A stretch of 64,000 nt of DNA from an uncultured bacterium. Lineage in GTDB: Bacteria; Verrucomicrobiota; Kiritimatiellia; RFP12; CAIWXQ01. Under the pieces are notes generated by a model. That model saw nothing but the letters and a program-made list of their open reading frames with translations, was not told the origin of the DNA and made no database searches. The stretch's first letter is position 1; every line of letters begins with the position of its first letter. The position numbers and the translations under genes are program-made. The stretch covers positions 1 to 64,000 of the forward strand of contig CAIWXQ010000018.1 in assembly GCA_903916675.1 (NCBI GenBank), written 5' to 3'. Of the stretch, positions 43,876 through 53,432 are shown one piece after another.

Positions 43876-44976
43876 ATGCAGACAAGGATGATGATGTTTG
43901 GTGGCGCGCTCGCGACGGTGATTGCTTTTTTGACCGGACCGATCCGGGCAGACACAAATGCGGCCGGGTCGGCAGGTGGATCAAGCGACGCACTCTTAGC
44001 CTCAGCGCGCGTATTGCTGCAGATTCCCGCTCTGCGTGCGCAGCAGGCCGCTGCACAGCATACCATGCTCAAGCCGTTGAATGTCGAGTGGTCCAAAGCC
44101 GGCACACCGGCGCAACGTGCGGAGATCGAAAAGAAACTGGAACAGGTCGGTGAAGAACTGCGTGTCCATCAGGAGAAAGAACTGTCCGACCTGTCTGCAT
44201 CTCTGCATCCGACCTATGTGGCCTATATGAAGGAACTTACAGACCACGTGTACCGACCGGGTAAGGGGGCGTTTGCGGGCGCAAAGATTGTTGGCAGGAG
44301 CGAGACAGAATGCTACATCACTTGTACGCTGACCTATCAGAAGGAGGGCCAGCCGTCCGTACTGGTCGGCGTCCGCCTCGTGGGCGACAGTGTGCCGCCG
44401 GCCAACAGCACGCCCTGTCGGGATGGCATGCACGCCTATTTGTCAAATTGCTTTGGCGATGGTGTGATCACCGTCTATGTCGGTGCATTCGAGGTGACCG
44501 TTCATGTGCTCAAGAAGACGCTGGAGGCAGCGGAATTGAAGTCGTTGGTCGAAGACTTCGTTGATCTCGATCGCCTGCGCAACCTGCCGCTGGTTTCGGA
44601 AAGAAAACCGGAAATATCGACGGCGACAGCCACAACCGCATCGGCGATGGCTAAGGAACCAGGGCCAATGGGGCAGGTGTTGCTGGCCGCGTTGCGCGCC
44701 GCAAATACGGGCGACTACGCAACGGCGGTATCGTATTGCAAGCCTAGGAAGACAGCCAAGCGAGAAGTCACCCAAATGGACCGCGATGGGTTTGATTTCA
44801 TTACGGAACACGGCCAGTTAGATTTCTCGGAAGGCAAGACAGGTGAAATCAAAGAACGCGAGACCGGAGAAGGAACCAGTGTTGTCATTATACAACTTGC
44901 CGGCAAAACGAATAATTTTGGCAGATATAGTTGTTCTTTGATCAAGGTGAATGGGGAATGGAAGCTTGATCGATAA
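43876..44976 (+). CDS. Exported protein of unknown function
   Basis: A 366-residue protein not recognised. The start at 43876 follows GGAGA by about 11 bases and opens a signal peptide (FGGALATVIAFLTGPIRADT). A helical, charged segment covers roughly 55-105 (EIEKKLEQVGEELRVHQEKE). A beta-rich middle contains scattered Cys (ECYITCTLTY, CRDGMHAYLSNCF). The C-terminal 90 residues (LLAALRAANTGDYATAVSYC through YSCSLIKVNGEWKLDR) resemble the end of NTF2-like/DUF4878 secreted domains, which close with a V-x-G-x-W-K motif. That last similarity is by eye. The gene is AT-richer than its neighbours. Confidence 0.75.
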   Translation: MQTRMMMFGGALATVIAFLTGPIRADTNAAGSAGGSSDALLASARVLLQIPALRAQQAAAQHTMLKPLNVEWSKAGTPAQRAEIEKKLEQVGEELRVHQEKELSDLSASLHPTYVAYMKELTDHVYRPGKGAFAGAKIVGRSETECYITCTLTYQKEGQPSVLVGVRLVGDSVPPANSTPCRDGMHAYLSNCFGDGVITVYVGAFEVTVHVLKKTLEAAELKSLVEDFVDLDRLRNLPLVSERKPEISTATATTASAMAKEPGPMGQVLLAALRAANTGDYATAVSYCKPRKTAKREVTQMDRDGFDFITEHGQLDFSEGKTGEIKERETGEGTSVVIIQLAGKTNNFGRYSCSLIKVNGEWKLDR

Positions 44977-45126
44977 CCATTCTTCTTCGTTGAGCGTGTG
45001 AAGTCCATTGCCAGCCGGTCGGCGCGAAACGCACCGAGCCCGCCTTTTTTCTCTTGTGCGCGTGCGCGCTTCCGGCAACGCTATGGACGGCTGCCTGCCA
45101 GTTGGGCAGCCGCGCGTAACACTGCC

Positions 45127-47319
45127 ATGAGTCGATCGCCCAAACCGCCTGACGACGTTCCGGAGACTCCGCGGGAGCGTCTCACCGGCACGGTGGCGAG
45201 CGTGCTCTACCGCAACGAGGCCACCGGCTATACGGTCTGCACGCTGCAGCCGTCCGGACGCGACGTGGCAAGTGTCACCGTGGTCGCGAACACCGCGGCG
45301 CTCTGGGCCGGTGAGGAGTTGATCGCCGAGGGGCGCTGGGTCCGCCATCCACAGCACGGCCGCCAGTTCCAGGCCGAGCTGATCCAGTGCATCACGCCGA
45401 CTTCCGTCGAAGGGCTGCGGCGCTACCTGGCCAGCGGCCTGATTCGCGGCGTGGGTCCGGTGATGGCCGAGCGCATCGTGGCGGTGTTCGGCGCGAAGAC
45501 CATCGAGGTCATCGAGCAAGAGTCGAAGCGCCTGGAGGAGATCGAAGGGATCGGCCCGCACCGCCGCCAGATGATCCGCGAGTCGTGGGTCGAGCAGCGC
45601 GCCGTGCGCGACATCATGATCTTCCTGCAGGCGCACGGCATTGGCACGGCCCAGGCCGCGCGCATTTACCGCCAGTACGGCGCGGACGCCATTGCGGTGG
45701 TCAAGCGCAACCCCTACCGGCTCTGCGCGGACGTCTGGGGGATCGGGTTCCAGACCGCGGACCGCATTGCGCTGCGCGTGGGCATTCCGCCGGAATCGCC
45801 GCTGCGCGCCTGCGCCGGGCTGGCGCACCTGCTGCTGACGCTGGCTGAGGAGGGGCACTGCTTTGCGCTCGAGGCGGAACTGGTCTTGCAGACGCAGGCC
45901 GTGCTCGAGATTCCGACGGAGGTTGTAGCCGAGGCGCTGGCCGACGAACTGGCACATGGACGCCTGGTGCGCGAGCAGGACCGCGTCTACCTGCGCGGCC
46001 TGTTCGAGGCTGAGCGGCGTGTGGCCGGTCACCTGCGGCAGATGCTCGCGACGCCCAGCCGCTTCCCGCCGATCCCCACGGAGAAGGCCGTAGCCTGGGC
46101 TGAGCGCAAGATGGGGATCGAGCTGGCGCCCGCGCAGCGCGACGCCTTGCAGGCGGCGCTCGCGTCCAAGGTTGCCATCATCACCGGCGGCCCGGGCGTG
46201 GGCAAGACCACCATCATCCGCGCGCTGGTCGAGATCTTCGGCGCGCGCAAGCTCGTCGTGCACCTCGCCGCACCCACTGGGCGTGCGGCCAAGCGCATGG
46301 CCGAGGCCACCTGCCGCGAGGCTCAGACCCTCCACCGCCTCCTGAAGTACCAGCCGGCCGAGCGTGCCTTCGCGTTCAACGCAGACCATCCGCTGGAAGG
46401 CGACGCGTTTATCGTGGACGAGTCCTCCATGATCGACATCCGCCTCATGGAGCAGTTCGTGCAGGCGCTGCCGCCGCACGCCTGCCTGGTGCTGGTGGGC
46501 GACATCGACCAGCTTCCCAGCGTCGGCCCCGGCAACGTGCTGCGCGACGCCATTCACTCCGGCGCCATCCCCTGCCGCCGCCTCACCACGATCTTCCGCC
46601 AGGACGCCAGCGGCCTGATCGTGCGCAACGCCCACCATGTCAACCACGGCGAGATGTTCGAGACGGGCGAAGGGCCCGGCGACTTCTACTTTATCGAGAC
46701 CGCCGAGCCCGCGCTCATCCTGGAGCGCGTACTGGACCTCGTCACGCGCCGCATGCCGCAGAAGTTCCACTTTGATCCGATGCGCGAGATCCAGGTCCTG
46801 AGCCCCATGCGGCGCGGTCCGCTCGGCGCGGAGAACCTCAACGCCGTGCTGCAGCAGGCGCTCAATCCGACCGGGCCGTCGCTGCCGCGCGGCGGCGCGG
46901 TCTTCCGCCGTGGCGACCGCGTGATGCAGATCCGCAACAACTACGACAAGGAGGTCTTCAACGGCGACATTGGCTGTGTGCAGGCCGTGGACGAGGCGGA
47001 CCGCGCGCTGGTCGTGGCGTTCGACGGCCGGCCGGTGCGCTATGAAGTCGCGGACCTCGACGAACTGCAGCTCGCCTACGTCTGTACGATCCACAAGTCG
47101 CAGGGAAGCGAATACCCGGCCGTGGTGGTGCTGCTGCACACGCAGCACTTCAAGCTGCTGCAGCGCAACCTGCTCTACACGGCCATCACGCGCGGCCGCA
47201 AGCTGGTCTGCGTGGTCGGCTCGGCCAAGGCCGTGGGCATCGCCATCCGCAACAACGAGGTGCGCGAGCGCCGCACGACACTGCGCGAGCGGCTCGCCGG
47301 GGATCTGCCGGCCGTGTGA
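45127..47319 (+). CDS. recD2: RecD2-type SF1B DNA helicase
   Basis: A 730-residue 5'-3' helicase of the RecD2 type, which acts alone rather than in RecBCD. The N-terminal OB-like domain (LTGTVASVLYRNEATGYTVC) and helix-hairpin-helix region (LIRGVGPVMAERIV, EIEGIGPHRRQMI) are present. Motor motifs are I GGPGVGKTTIIRAL near 355, II FIVDESSMID, III VGDIDQLPSVGPGN, and the C-terminal TIHKSQGSEYP (VI region). The SH3-like insert lies in RGDRVMQIRNNYDKEVFNG. The start at 45127 (MSRSPKPP) is taken; the preceding in-frame stretch is not conserved-looking. Confidence 0.96.
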   Translation: MSRSPKPPDDVPETPRERLTGTVASVLYRNEATGYTVCTLQPSGRDVASVTVVANTAALWAGEELIAEGRWVRHPQHGRQFQAELIQCITPTSVEGLRRYLASGLIRGVGPVMAERIVAVFGAKTIEVIEQESKRLEEIEGIGPHRRQMIRESWVEQRAVRDIMIFLQAHGIGTAQAARIYRQYGADAIAVVKRNPYRLCADVWGIGFQTADRIALRVGIPPESPLRACAGLAHLLLTLAEEGHCFALEAELVLQTQAVLEIPTEVVAEALADELAHGRLVREQDRVYLRGLFEAERRVAGHLRQMLATPSRFPPIPTEKAVAWAERKMGIELAPAQRDALQAALASKVAIITGGPGVGKTTIIRALVEIFGARKLVVHLAAPTGRAAKRMAEATCREAQTLHRLLKYQPAERAFAFNADHPLEGDAFIVDESSMIDIRLMEQFVQALPPHACLVLVGDIDQLPSVGPGNVLRDAIHSGAIPCRRLTTIFRQDASGLIVRNAHHVNHGEMFETGEGPGDFYFIETAEPALILERVLDLVTRRMPQKFHFDPMREIQVLSPMRRGPLGAENLNAVLQQALNPTGPSLPRGGAVFRRGDRVMQIRNNYDKEVFNGDIGCVQAVDEADRALVVAFDGRPVRYEVADLDELQLAYVCTIHKSQGSEYPAVVVLLHTQHFKLLQRNLLYTAITRGRKLVCVVGSAKAVGIAIRNNEVRERRTTLRERLAGDLPAV

Positions 47320-47377
47320 CGGCGCTTGACAGGACCGGCGGGCGCCCGGACACTGCCGGGCACGAACGGGGAGAAGC

Positions 47378-49330
47378 ATGTTTCGCAGGGTGCAGATGCT
47401 GGCGGCGGCGGTGCTGATGTGCGCGAAATTCGCGCTGGCGGCTGGCGTCTCGAATCAGGTCGTGATCGTTTACGGCGATGAGTCCGTGGCGCCGACCGAG
47501 CGCGGTTTCGCGCTCTCGCTGGCGCGGCACGCCTTCCGCTGGTACCGCGAAGCGGGGATCGACGCAGTCATGGGGGGCGACACGCGGCTGGACGACCTGC
47601 TCCCCGGCTCCCGTGTGGCCGTGCTGGTGCAGTTGGGCAATCCCGGGCCCGCTACGCTGGCTACGCTGCGCCGGTACGTGCGGAGTGGCGGCCGGCTGAT
47701 CGTCTGCTATTCGTCCTCGCCGGGGCTGGCCGAGCTCATGGGCGTGCAACTGGTTGGCTACGCGAAGGGCGATACCGGCGGCCGCTGGTCGAGGATGCAT
47801 TTTGAGGACGCCCGCCCGCAGGGCGTGCCGAAGAGCGTGCTGCAGACTTCGCCGAACCTCTTCCTCGTGAAACCAGTGGCCGGCGCCTCGCAGGCGCTGG
47901 CCTGGTGGGAGGATCGCGGCGGCCAGCGCACGCCGGAGGCGGCCTGGCTGGCGTGCCGGTACGGTTACTGGATGACGCACGTGCTGCTGGGCGACGGCGA
48001 CGTGGACGCCAAGGCGCAACTGCTGCTGGCGCTGGCGGCTTCCTGCGATCCGTCGCTGTGGCGGACGGCGGCGGAGCGCCGGCTGGCGCTGGCGCGCCAG
48101 ACCGGACCGTTCCATGGTACGGCCGGCATGGCGGCACAGGCCCGGCGCGTGGACGATCCGCAGCGCCGGGGGATGGTGCTGGCCACGGCGCGCGCGGCCG
48201 CTGCAGCGGAAGAGGCGGCGGAAACTGCGCTGCGCGAGGGGCGGAGTTTCGCGGCCTGGACGCAGGCCGGCAATCTGCAGCGGCAGATGGAGCTGGCATA
48301 TGGCTGGATGCAGACGCCTCGCAGCGGCGAAATCCGCGCCGTGTGGGACCGCTCCGGCATGGGGCTCTACCCGGGCGACTGGGAGCGGACCTGCCAGATG
48401 CTGAAGGACAACGGCATCTCCGACCTCTTTCTGTGCGTGGGCGGGGTTGGTTTTTCGCACTACCGCAGCGCGGTGTTGCCGCCTTCGCGGATTTTGCTGG
48501 AACAGGGAGATCAGCTCGCGGCATGTCTGGCCGCGGCGAAGCCGCGCGGCTTGCGCGTGCATGCCTGGCTGTACTGCTTCTGCGCGGACCAGTGCAGCGA
48601 GGAGCGGCTGGCGGCGTTTCGCGTCAAGGGGTGGTTGCTGACGGGCGAGGACGGCCGCGAGCGGCGCTGGCTGGACCCCGCCGTGCCGGAGGTGCGCGAA
48701 CTGCTGGTGCAGGCGACGCGCGAACTGGCGACGCGCTATGGCGTGGACGGCGTGCACCTCGACTTCGTGCGCTATCCCGATTTTACCGGGAGCCTGGGCC
48801 CCGCGGTGCGTCGACAGTTCGAGGCGGCCCTCGGCCGGCGGGTGTCCGACTGGCCGGCCGACGTGAAGAGCGGTCCACTGCGGCAGGAGTTCATGCGCTG
48901 GCGGTGCGACCGCATCGGCGACTTTGTGGCCGAGGTGCGCGGTCTGCTGCGGCGCGAAGGGCAGGGGAAACTGCTGACCGCTGCGGTGTATGGGAAATAT
49001 CCGTCGTGCGTGGAGGCGGTCGGCCAGGACTGGGAAGGATGGCTGCGCACCGGCGATGTGGACTACCTGCTGCCGATGAACTACACCGAGGACAACGCCA
49101 GGTTTGCAGAGCTGGTCGGCAACCAGGCGCGCACGCGCTGGCTGCGCCGGCACATGCTGCCGGGGATCGGCGTGACGGCGGCAGAGAGCCGGCTGGGGGC
49201 GGCGCAGGTGATCGATCAGATCCGCATCGTGCGCGAGGCGGAGTGCCCGGGCTTCGCGCTGTTTGCCCTCGACACCTATGTTGAGCAGGATGTGCTGCCC
49301 GTGCTGCGCGTCGGCATGACGGCGCGGTAG
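47378..49330 (+). CDS. Exported GHL10-type glycoside-hydrolase-like protein
   Basis: A 650-residue secreted protein: GGGGAGAAGC precedes the ATG, and the signal peptide runs to about residue 22 (AKFALAAG). The first 300 residues hold a Rossmann-like segment (GSRVAVLVQLGNPGPAT, GGRLIVCYSSSPGLAELMG) and a helical region. The second half is a TIM-barrel of the YngK/GHL10 (DUF187) kind: MLKDNGISDLFLCVGG, RVHAWLYCF, LDPAVPEVRELL, then YGVDGVHLDFVRYPDF with the likely catalytic Asp, and VDYLLPMNYTED. Probable periplasmic or surface polysaccharide hydrolase; the substrate cannot be assigned. Confidence 0.85.
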   Translation: MFRRVQMLAAAVLMCAKFALAAGVSNQVVIVYGDESVAPTERGFALSLARHAFRWYREAGIDAVMGGDTRLDDLLPGSRVAVLVQLGNPGPATLATLRRYVRSGGRLIVCYSSSPGLAELMGVQLVGYAKGDTGGRWSRMHFEDARPQGVPKSVLQTSPNLFLVKPVAGASQALAWWEDRGGQRTPEAAWLACRYGYWMTHVLLGDGDVDAKAQLLLALAASCDPSLWRTAAERRLALARQTGPFHGTAGMAAQARRVDDPQRRGMVLATARAAAAAEEAAETALREGRSFAAWTQAGNLQRQMELAYGWMQTPRSGEIRAVWDRSGMGLYPGDWERTCQMLKDNGISDLFLCVGGVGFSHYRSAVLPPSRILLEQGDQLAACLAAAKPRGLRVHAWLYCFCADQCSEERLAAFRVKGWLLTGEDGRERRWLDPAVPEVRELLVQATRELATRYGVDGVHLDFVRYPDFTGSLGPAVRRQFEAALGRRVSDWPADVKSGPLRQEFMRWRCDRIGDFVAEVRGLLRREGQGKLLTAAVYGKYPSCVEAVGQDWEGWLRTGDVDYLLPMNYTEDNARFAELVGNQARTRWLRRHMLPGIGVTAAESRLGAAQVIDQIRIVREAECPGFALFALDTYVEQDVLPVLRVGMTAR

Positions 49331-49509
49331 CGGCGGGCTACTCGTACAGATCGCCGATCCGGAAGCTCCCCGGATCGAATTGGCCGTTCCACGACAGGAC
49401 TCGCGCAGACGAATGTTTGCGCTTGCAAACAAAGGCCGTTTAATCGAATCTTTATCCCTGTTTGGCGCGCCGTAGTGGTTACGCCGTGAAATAACAAGGA
49501 GAAGCAGGT

Positions 49510-49854
49510 ATGAAGGCAGGTCTGATGCGTCTGTTGGTTGCTGGTATGGTTCTGGCTGGAATGACCGCGATGGCTGCGGACAAGGCCGTTGCCAAGGCGA
49601 GCCCGGTCGAGAAGTCTGGCGTGGTGGCTGCTCCTGCGGCCGGCGCGGCTGCGGACGTCGTGGGCGTGCTGACCACGAAGGACGGCAAGACGTTCAATCT
49701 GACGGCAGCGGGCGAAGCCGCGACTGCGGTCAAGGAAGCGATCACGAAAAAGGAGACCGTTACGGTGAAGGGCGAGCTGAGCAAGGACGAGAAGTCCATT
49801 GCAGTCGGCAGCGTCAAGGTTGCCGAGGCCAAGAAGGACGAGAAGAAGAAGTAA
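49510..49854 (+). CDS. Small exported Lys/Ala-rich protein
   Basis: A 114-residue product with a strong ribosome site (AAGGAG, 8 bases from ATG), a signal peptide (MRLLVAGMVLAGMTAMAADK), an Ala-rich linker, and a C-terminal half with a small beta-rich domain (DVVGVLTTKDGKTFNLTAAG, VKGELSKDEKSIAVGSVKVA) ending in a run of Lys/Glu. That domain looks like a single-strand-pair repeat found in small periplasmic proteins, but I cannot name the family. A strong terminator follows, so it is its own transcription unit and probably well expressed. Confidence 0.82.
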   Translation: MKAGLMRLLVAGMVLAGMTAMAADKAVAKASPVEKSGVVAAPAAGAAADVVGVLTTKDGKTFNLTAAGEAATAVKEAITKKETVTVKGELSKDEKSIAVGSVKVAEAKKDEKKK

Positions 49855-49875
49855 TCGTTTTTCCGTTTGTTTCGC

Positions 49876-49919
49876 AAGACCGGCGGCGTCCGATGGACGC
49901 GCCGGTCTTCTTATTTTTT
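49876..49919 (+). terminator. Rho-independent terminator after the small exported protein
   Basis: AAGACCGGCG..CGTCC pairs with GGACG..CGCCGGTCTT, followed by TTATTTTTT. It starts 21 bases past the stop. The T-run touches the end of the convergent lptE-like gene. Confidence 0.93.
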
Positions 49920-50427
49920 ACCAGGCCATGAGCGTCTCGCTCACAACGGTTCTGGCTAGGCGTGCGGCGGCACGCGGGAGGGCGTCTCGCTCGGCGGAGG
50001 GGAGGTCCAACTGGGTGCGGAAGATATCGTCGCCAGTTGCGTTGCGGAGTCGGGCCACGACCTTGCCGGTGGCGCGCTCGTACACCTTGATGTCCGCCGT
50101 CAGCGTCAGGCGGTACTCCACGGCAAGGGTGGGGCTGTTGCGGTCGAAGCGCATGGGTTCCAGGTGGCAGCCGGTGACGCGCCCTTCGAGCTCGAGCGCG
50201 GCACTCTCGCGGTCCGCAATCCGCAGGGTGCCGTCGCGGCGGAGTTCCGTCAGCACGGCCTGCGTGGCAGCCGCTTCCACGAACGGGTGGCCAGAGGCAT
50301 TCTCGAATGTCGGCACGGCAATGGAGCGCAGTTCCTTCGGCACCGAGCTGCCCAGTTGGTAGCTGGCGCATCCGGACAGCGTGACGAGGACGGCGACGGC
50401 GCAGAGACCCTTGACGAACGGATTCAT
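49918..50427 (-). CDS. lptE: LptE-like outer-membrane lipoprotein
   Basis: A 169-residue lipoprotein with lipobox VTLSGCASY (Cys 20). The body, GSSVPKELRSIAVPTFENAS then ATQAVLTELRRDGTLRIADR and a beta-rich end, fits the LPS-assembly protein LptE (PF04390). LptE plugs the LptD barrel and delivers lipopolysaccharide to the cell surface. Its ATG overlaps the stop of the upstream TPR gene by 4 bases (ATGA), so the two are translationally coupled. lptD is not in the window. Confidence 0.85.
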   Translation of the reverse strand: MNPFVKGLCAVAVLVTLSGCASYQLGSSVPKELRSIAVPTFENASGHPFVEAAATQAVLTELRRDGTLRIADRESAALELEGRVTGCHLEPMRFDRNSPTLAVEYRLTLTADIKVYERATGKVVARLRNATGDDIFRTQLDLPSAERDALPRAAARLARTVVSETLMAW

Positions 50428-51461
50428 GGGCGGACTCCTTGTGTGGGCGCGGTGGCGGCGCCCCGTTCCAACACCTGCAGGCGGGCGGCCGCTTCCCGGG
50501 CCTGCGGAGCATCTGGGAAGCGGCGCACAAACTCGCGATAGGCGGCGATGGCGGCGGTGCGGTCGTGGCGGTTGCGATCGTAAAAGACCGCCTGTGCGTA
50601 CGTCGCCACCAGCGACTGCTGTTCCAGTTCCTTCCAGCGCGCGCGCAACCCCTCGGCCGCCGGATCAGCTGGATAATTCCGGAGGAAGGCGGCCAGCGCA
50701 GCAATGGCATCGTTGCGCGATTGGGTGTCTCGCGGGTGCGCCGTGGCGAATTGGTGTCGGCAGACCGCGGCGCGATAGGACGCATCGTGCGCGGCCGGCG
50801 TCCCCGGGAAGCGGTTCTGCACCTGCTCGTAGGCGGCAATGGCCTCGGGCGCCTCCTCTTCGGCCTCGCGCAGTTCGCCGATCCGCATGCCGGCTTCGGG
50901 GGCATTGGGCCAGTTGGGGCCGTTGCGCAGAAGCCGCTCGTACATCCGGCGGATGTCCTTCATGGAGCGGGTGGAAAGGCCCAAAAACTTGTTGTCGATG
51001 CCGCACAGCGCGTTAGCGCAGCGGTACTGATGGTCGAGCACATCGAGAAATGGGAACTGCCCCGCGAAATGGGCAATGAGGTACTGGTACTCGAAGAAGG
51101 CCTCCTCGTACTGGCTGCTCTCCTCCAGCAGGTGCGCTAGGTTCCGCTGTGCGAGGACGGCCTCCGGCGAGGTGTGCCACTTATGGACCAGTGCGTCATA
51201 GGCGGAGATCGCGCGGCTGCGGCGCTGCTCCTGCTCGAAGCGGGTGGCGCGCGCGAACTGCGCGGCCGGCGTGTTCTCGGCCGGAAGGTGCCACATCGAG
51301 GGCTCCTTGCGCTCTGGCTTCTCGTAGGGATCGGTCTCCTGGAATGCGGACGTCTGGCCGCTGTCGCCGGGAGTTCCGACCTGCCCCCACGCCGCCAGGG
51401 CGGGGAGCAGCAGGGTCAGCGTGGCGACGAAAAGCCCGTTGGAGGTTCGATTGAGCGTCAT
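50424..51461 (-). CDS. Exported TPR protein, BamD/YbgF-like
   Basis: A 345-residue exported protein. The signal peptide ends near LPALAAWGQ. TPR-like helices repeat through the body: RSRAISAYDALVHKWHTSPE, EAIAAYEQVQNRFPGTPAAH, AIAALAAFLRNYPADPAAEG, AIAAYREFVRRFPDAPQARE. This arrangement matches outer-membrane-assembly TPR proteins (BamD) or YbgF-like proteins, though no lipobox Cys is present. The start at 51461 has GGAGA about 9 bases upstream. Coupling to lptE supports an outer-membrane biogenesis role (inference). Confidence 0.82.
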   Translation of the reverse strand: MTLNRTSNGLFVATLTLLLPALAAWGQVGTPGDSGQTSAFQETDPYEKPERKEPSMWHLPAENTPAAQFARATRFEQEQRRSRAISAYDALVHKWHTSPEAVLAQRNLAHLLEESSQYEEAFFEYQYLIAHFAGQFPFLDVLDHQYRCANALCGIDNKFLGLSTRSMKDIRRMYERLLRNGPNWPNAPEAGMRIGELREAEEEAPEAIAAYEQVQNRFPGTPAAHDASYRAAVCRHQFATAHPRDTQSRNDAIAALAAFLRNYPADPAAEGLRARWKELEQQSLVATYAQAVFYDRNRHDRTAAIAAYREFVRRFPDAPQAREAAARLQVLERGAATAPTQGVRP

Positions 51462-51667
51462 GCGGTCTGTCTCCAGCCGGAAAGGGTGGCGGCGCCACAA
51501 TGCCGGTCGGCAAGCTCAGTCCTTGCGTCCGGACCGTTCCGACCGGTAAACTGAAACTCCATGAACTGCGGATCGCCTGCGGCATTCGCGGCCGGCGATC
51601 CGGCTGCGAACAACTGGGCGATCAGGCAACCACGCAACCATAGCAGAAGCAATCCGGGTGTTGAAGC

Positions 51668-53245
51668 ATGAAAAAAGTGCTGATTCCAACAAAACTGGAC
51701 GCCATCGCCGCTGAAATCCTGCGCGCCCATGGTGGCTATGTCGTGGTGCAGGATGCCAAGACGCCGCTGTCGGAACTGGCGGCCGCGCACCCGGATGCCC
51801 ACGCCCTCGTGGTGCGCAGCGAGAAGGTCGCAGCCGCGATTCTGGACGCGTTGCCGCGGCTGCGGGTGGTGGTGCGCGCCGGCGCCGGGTACGACACGAT
51901 CGACATCAAGTACGCCCGCAAGCGCGGCGTGGACGTCATGAACACACCCGGCGCGAATGCCAATGCCGTCGCCGAGGAGGTCATCGCCCTGATGCTGGCC
52001 GACGCCCGCTTCGTCGTCCCCGCCGATGCCTCCGTGCGCCGCGGTGAGTGGGAGAAGAAGGCCTTCATGGGCCGCGAACTCGCCGGCAAGACCGTCGGCA
52101 TCGTCGGCCTCGGCAACATCGGCCGGCTTGTGGTCAAGCGCTTGCGCGGGTTCGACTGCCGCTTCCTCGGCTATGATCCGCTGGTCTCCATCGAGCGCGC
52201 CCGCGAGATCGGCGTTGAGCCGGTGGATCTCGAGGAGCTTTTCGCCGAGGCGGACTACGTCACGCTGCACATTCCCGAGACGGACAGCACACGCGGATTC
52301 GTCAACGCCCGCCTGCTGAGCCTGATGAAGCAGAACGCCACCATCGTCAACTGCGCTCGCGCCGGCATTATCGACGAGCCGGCCCTGCGGGAGGCGCGCA
52401 AGGTCAAGAACCTGCGATTTCTCAACGACGTCTACCCCAAGGACGAACCCGGCCCCAAGAGCGTCGCCGACATCGCCGACATCCTCATGCCGCACCTGGG
52501 TGCCAGCACGCACGAGGCCAACTATGTCGCCGCCGAGCGCGCCGCCCGCGAGCTGATCGACCTCGACGACAAGGGAGTCACCTCCTTCATCGTCAATCGC
52601 GACATTCCCGAGGGGCTCGACCGCACCTACTGCGAACTGGCCTTCTCACTCGGCAAGCTCACGCGTGAACTGGCCGGCCGCAGCCGGCCGCTGCGCGCCA
52701 TGGAGACCAGTTTTTACGGCCAGCTCGAACCGTACGGCAAATGGCTGCTGGGCCCCATCTTGGCCGGGATCTGGGAGGATTTCGACCGGTTCAACGGCCA
52801 CGAGGCGGGCGCCAAATTTCTTGCCGAGCGCGGCATCGAGTACAACAACCGCCCGATCGACCCTGGCAAGGGGTTTCCCAACTCGATCACCATCGACCTG
52901 GTCAGCGAGATCGACGAGGGGCGCCTGAAGCGCGTGAGCGTGCGCGGCACCGTGGCCGAGGGGATGCTCATGGTCTCGCGCATCAACGAGTTCGACCGCC
53001 TCTACTTCCCCCCGTCCGGAAACCTGCTGATCTGCGTCTACCCGGATCGCCCCGGCGTCACGGCCAGCATCACCGGCCACTTGGCCGCGGCGCAAATCAA
53101 CATCGAGGACATGCGCAACCCGCACGACACCCATACCAACCGGTCGCTCGCCATCGTGCGCGTCAACAAGCCCGTGCCGGAGGATGTCGTCGCCGCCCTG
53201 GCCAAGGAGATCGGCGCGCAGGCCGCGATGGCCATCCAATTATAA
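51668..53245 (+). CDS. serA: D-3-phosphoglycerate dehydrogenase
   Basis: A 525-residue enzyme starting serine synthesis by oxidising 3-phosphoglycerate with NAD. It is the long type. The catalytic half has VRAGAGYDTIDIKYARKRGV, TPGANANAVAEEVIALML, the Rossmann GIVGLGNIGRLVVKRL, Arg in NCARAGIIDEPAL, Glu in YPKDEPGP and His in MPHLGAST. An ASB-type domain follows, then a C-terminal ACT regulatory domain (LLICVYPDRPGVTASITGHL) for serine feedback. The ATG has no strong ribosome site. A hairpin overlaps the stop. Confidence 0.95.
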   Translation: MKKVLIPTKLDAIAAEILRAHGGYVVVQDAKTPLSELAAAHPDAHALVVRSEKVAAAILDALPRLRVVVRAGAGYDTIDIKYARKRGVDVMNTPGANANAVAEEVIALMLADARFVVPADASVRRGEWEKKAFMGRELAGKTVGIVGLGNIGRLVVKRLRGFDCRFLGYDPLVSIERAREIGVEPVDLEELFAEADYVTLHIPETDSTRGFVNARLLSLMKQNATIVNCARAGIIDEPALREARKVKNLRFLNDVYPKDEPGPKSVADIADILMPHLGASTHEANYVAAERAARELIDLDDKGVTSFIVNRDIPEGLDRTYCELAFSLGKLTRELAGRSRPLRAMETSFYGQLEPYGKWLLGPILAGIWEDFDRFNGHEAGAKFLAERGIEYNNRPIDPGKGFPNSITIDLVSEIDEGRLKRVSVRGTVAEGMLMVSRINEFDRLYFPPSGNLLICVYPDRPGVTASITGHLAAAQINIEDMRNPHDTHTNRSLAIVRVNKPVPEDVVAALAKEIGAQAAMAIQL

Positions 53246-53266
53246 ATTTCGCCGCGCGAAATTTAT
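53242..53266 (+). terminator. Hairpin overlapping the serA stop codon
   Basis: ATAAATTTCGC pairs perfectly with GCGAAATTTAT (11 pairs, loop CGC). The serA TAA lies inside the left arm. Only a weak T-run (TTATTCT) follows. The design is the same as the hairpin on the pfp stop. Confidence 0.6.
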
Positions 53267-53432
53267 TCTGGGGATGGCATTATACGGATGCGTTCCCAGG
53301 GAGACGCCCCAAGATCGCGCGTGTCAAGCGGTTGCGAATTAGACATAATTAGTTCGTCCGTTTCGCGGCAACGGCATAACCACGGAAAACAGGGGCGTTT
53401 CCGACTGGCGGTACAGATTTCGACGGAGAAAA

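Noticed and set aside
44818-47379. 853-codon minus-strand frame opposite recD2
   Set aside because: Same GC-bias artefact; product is Arg/Ala/Leu-rich without motifs, while recD2 has all helicase motifs.
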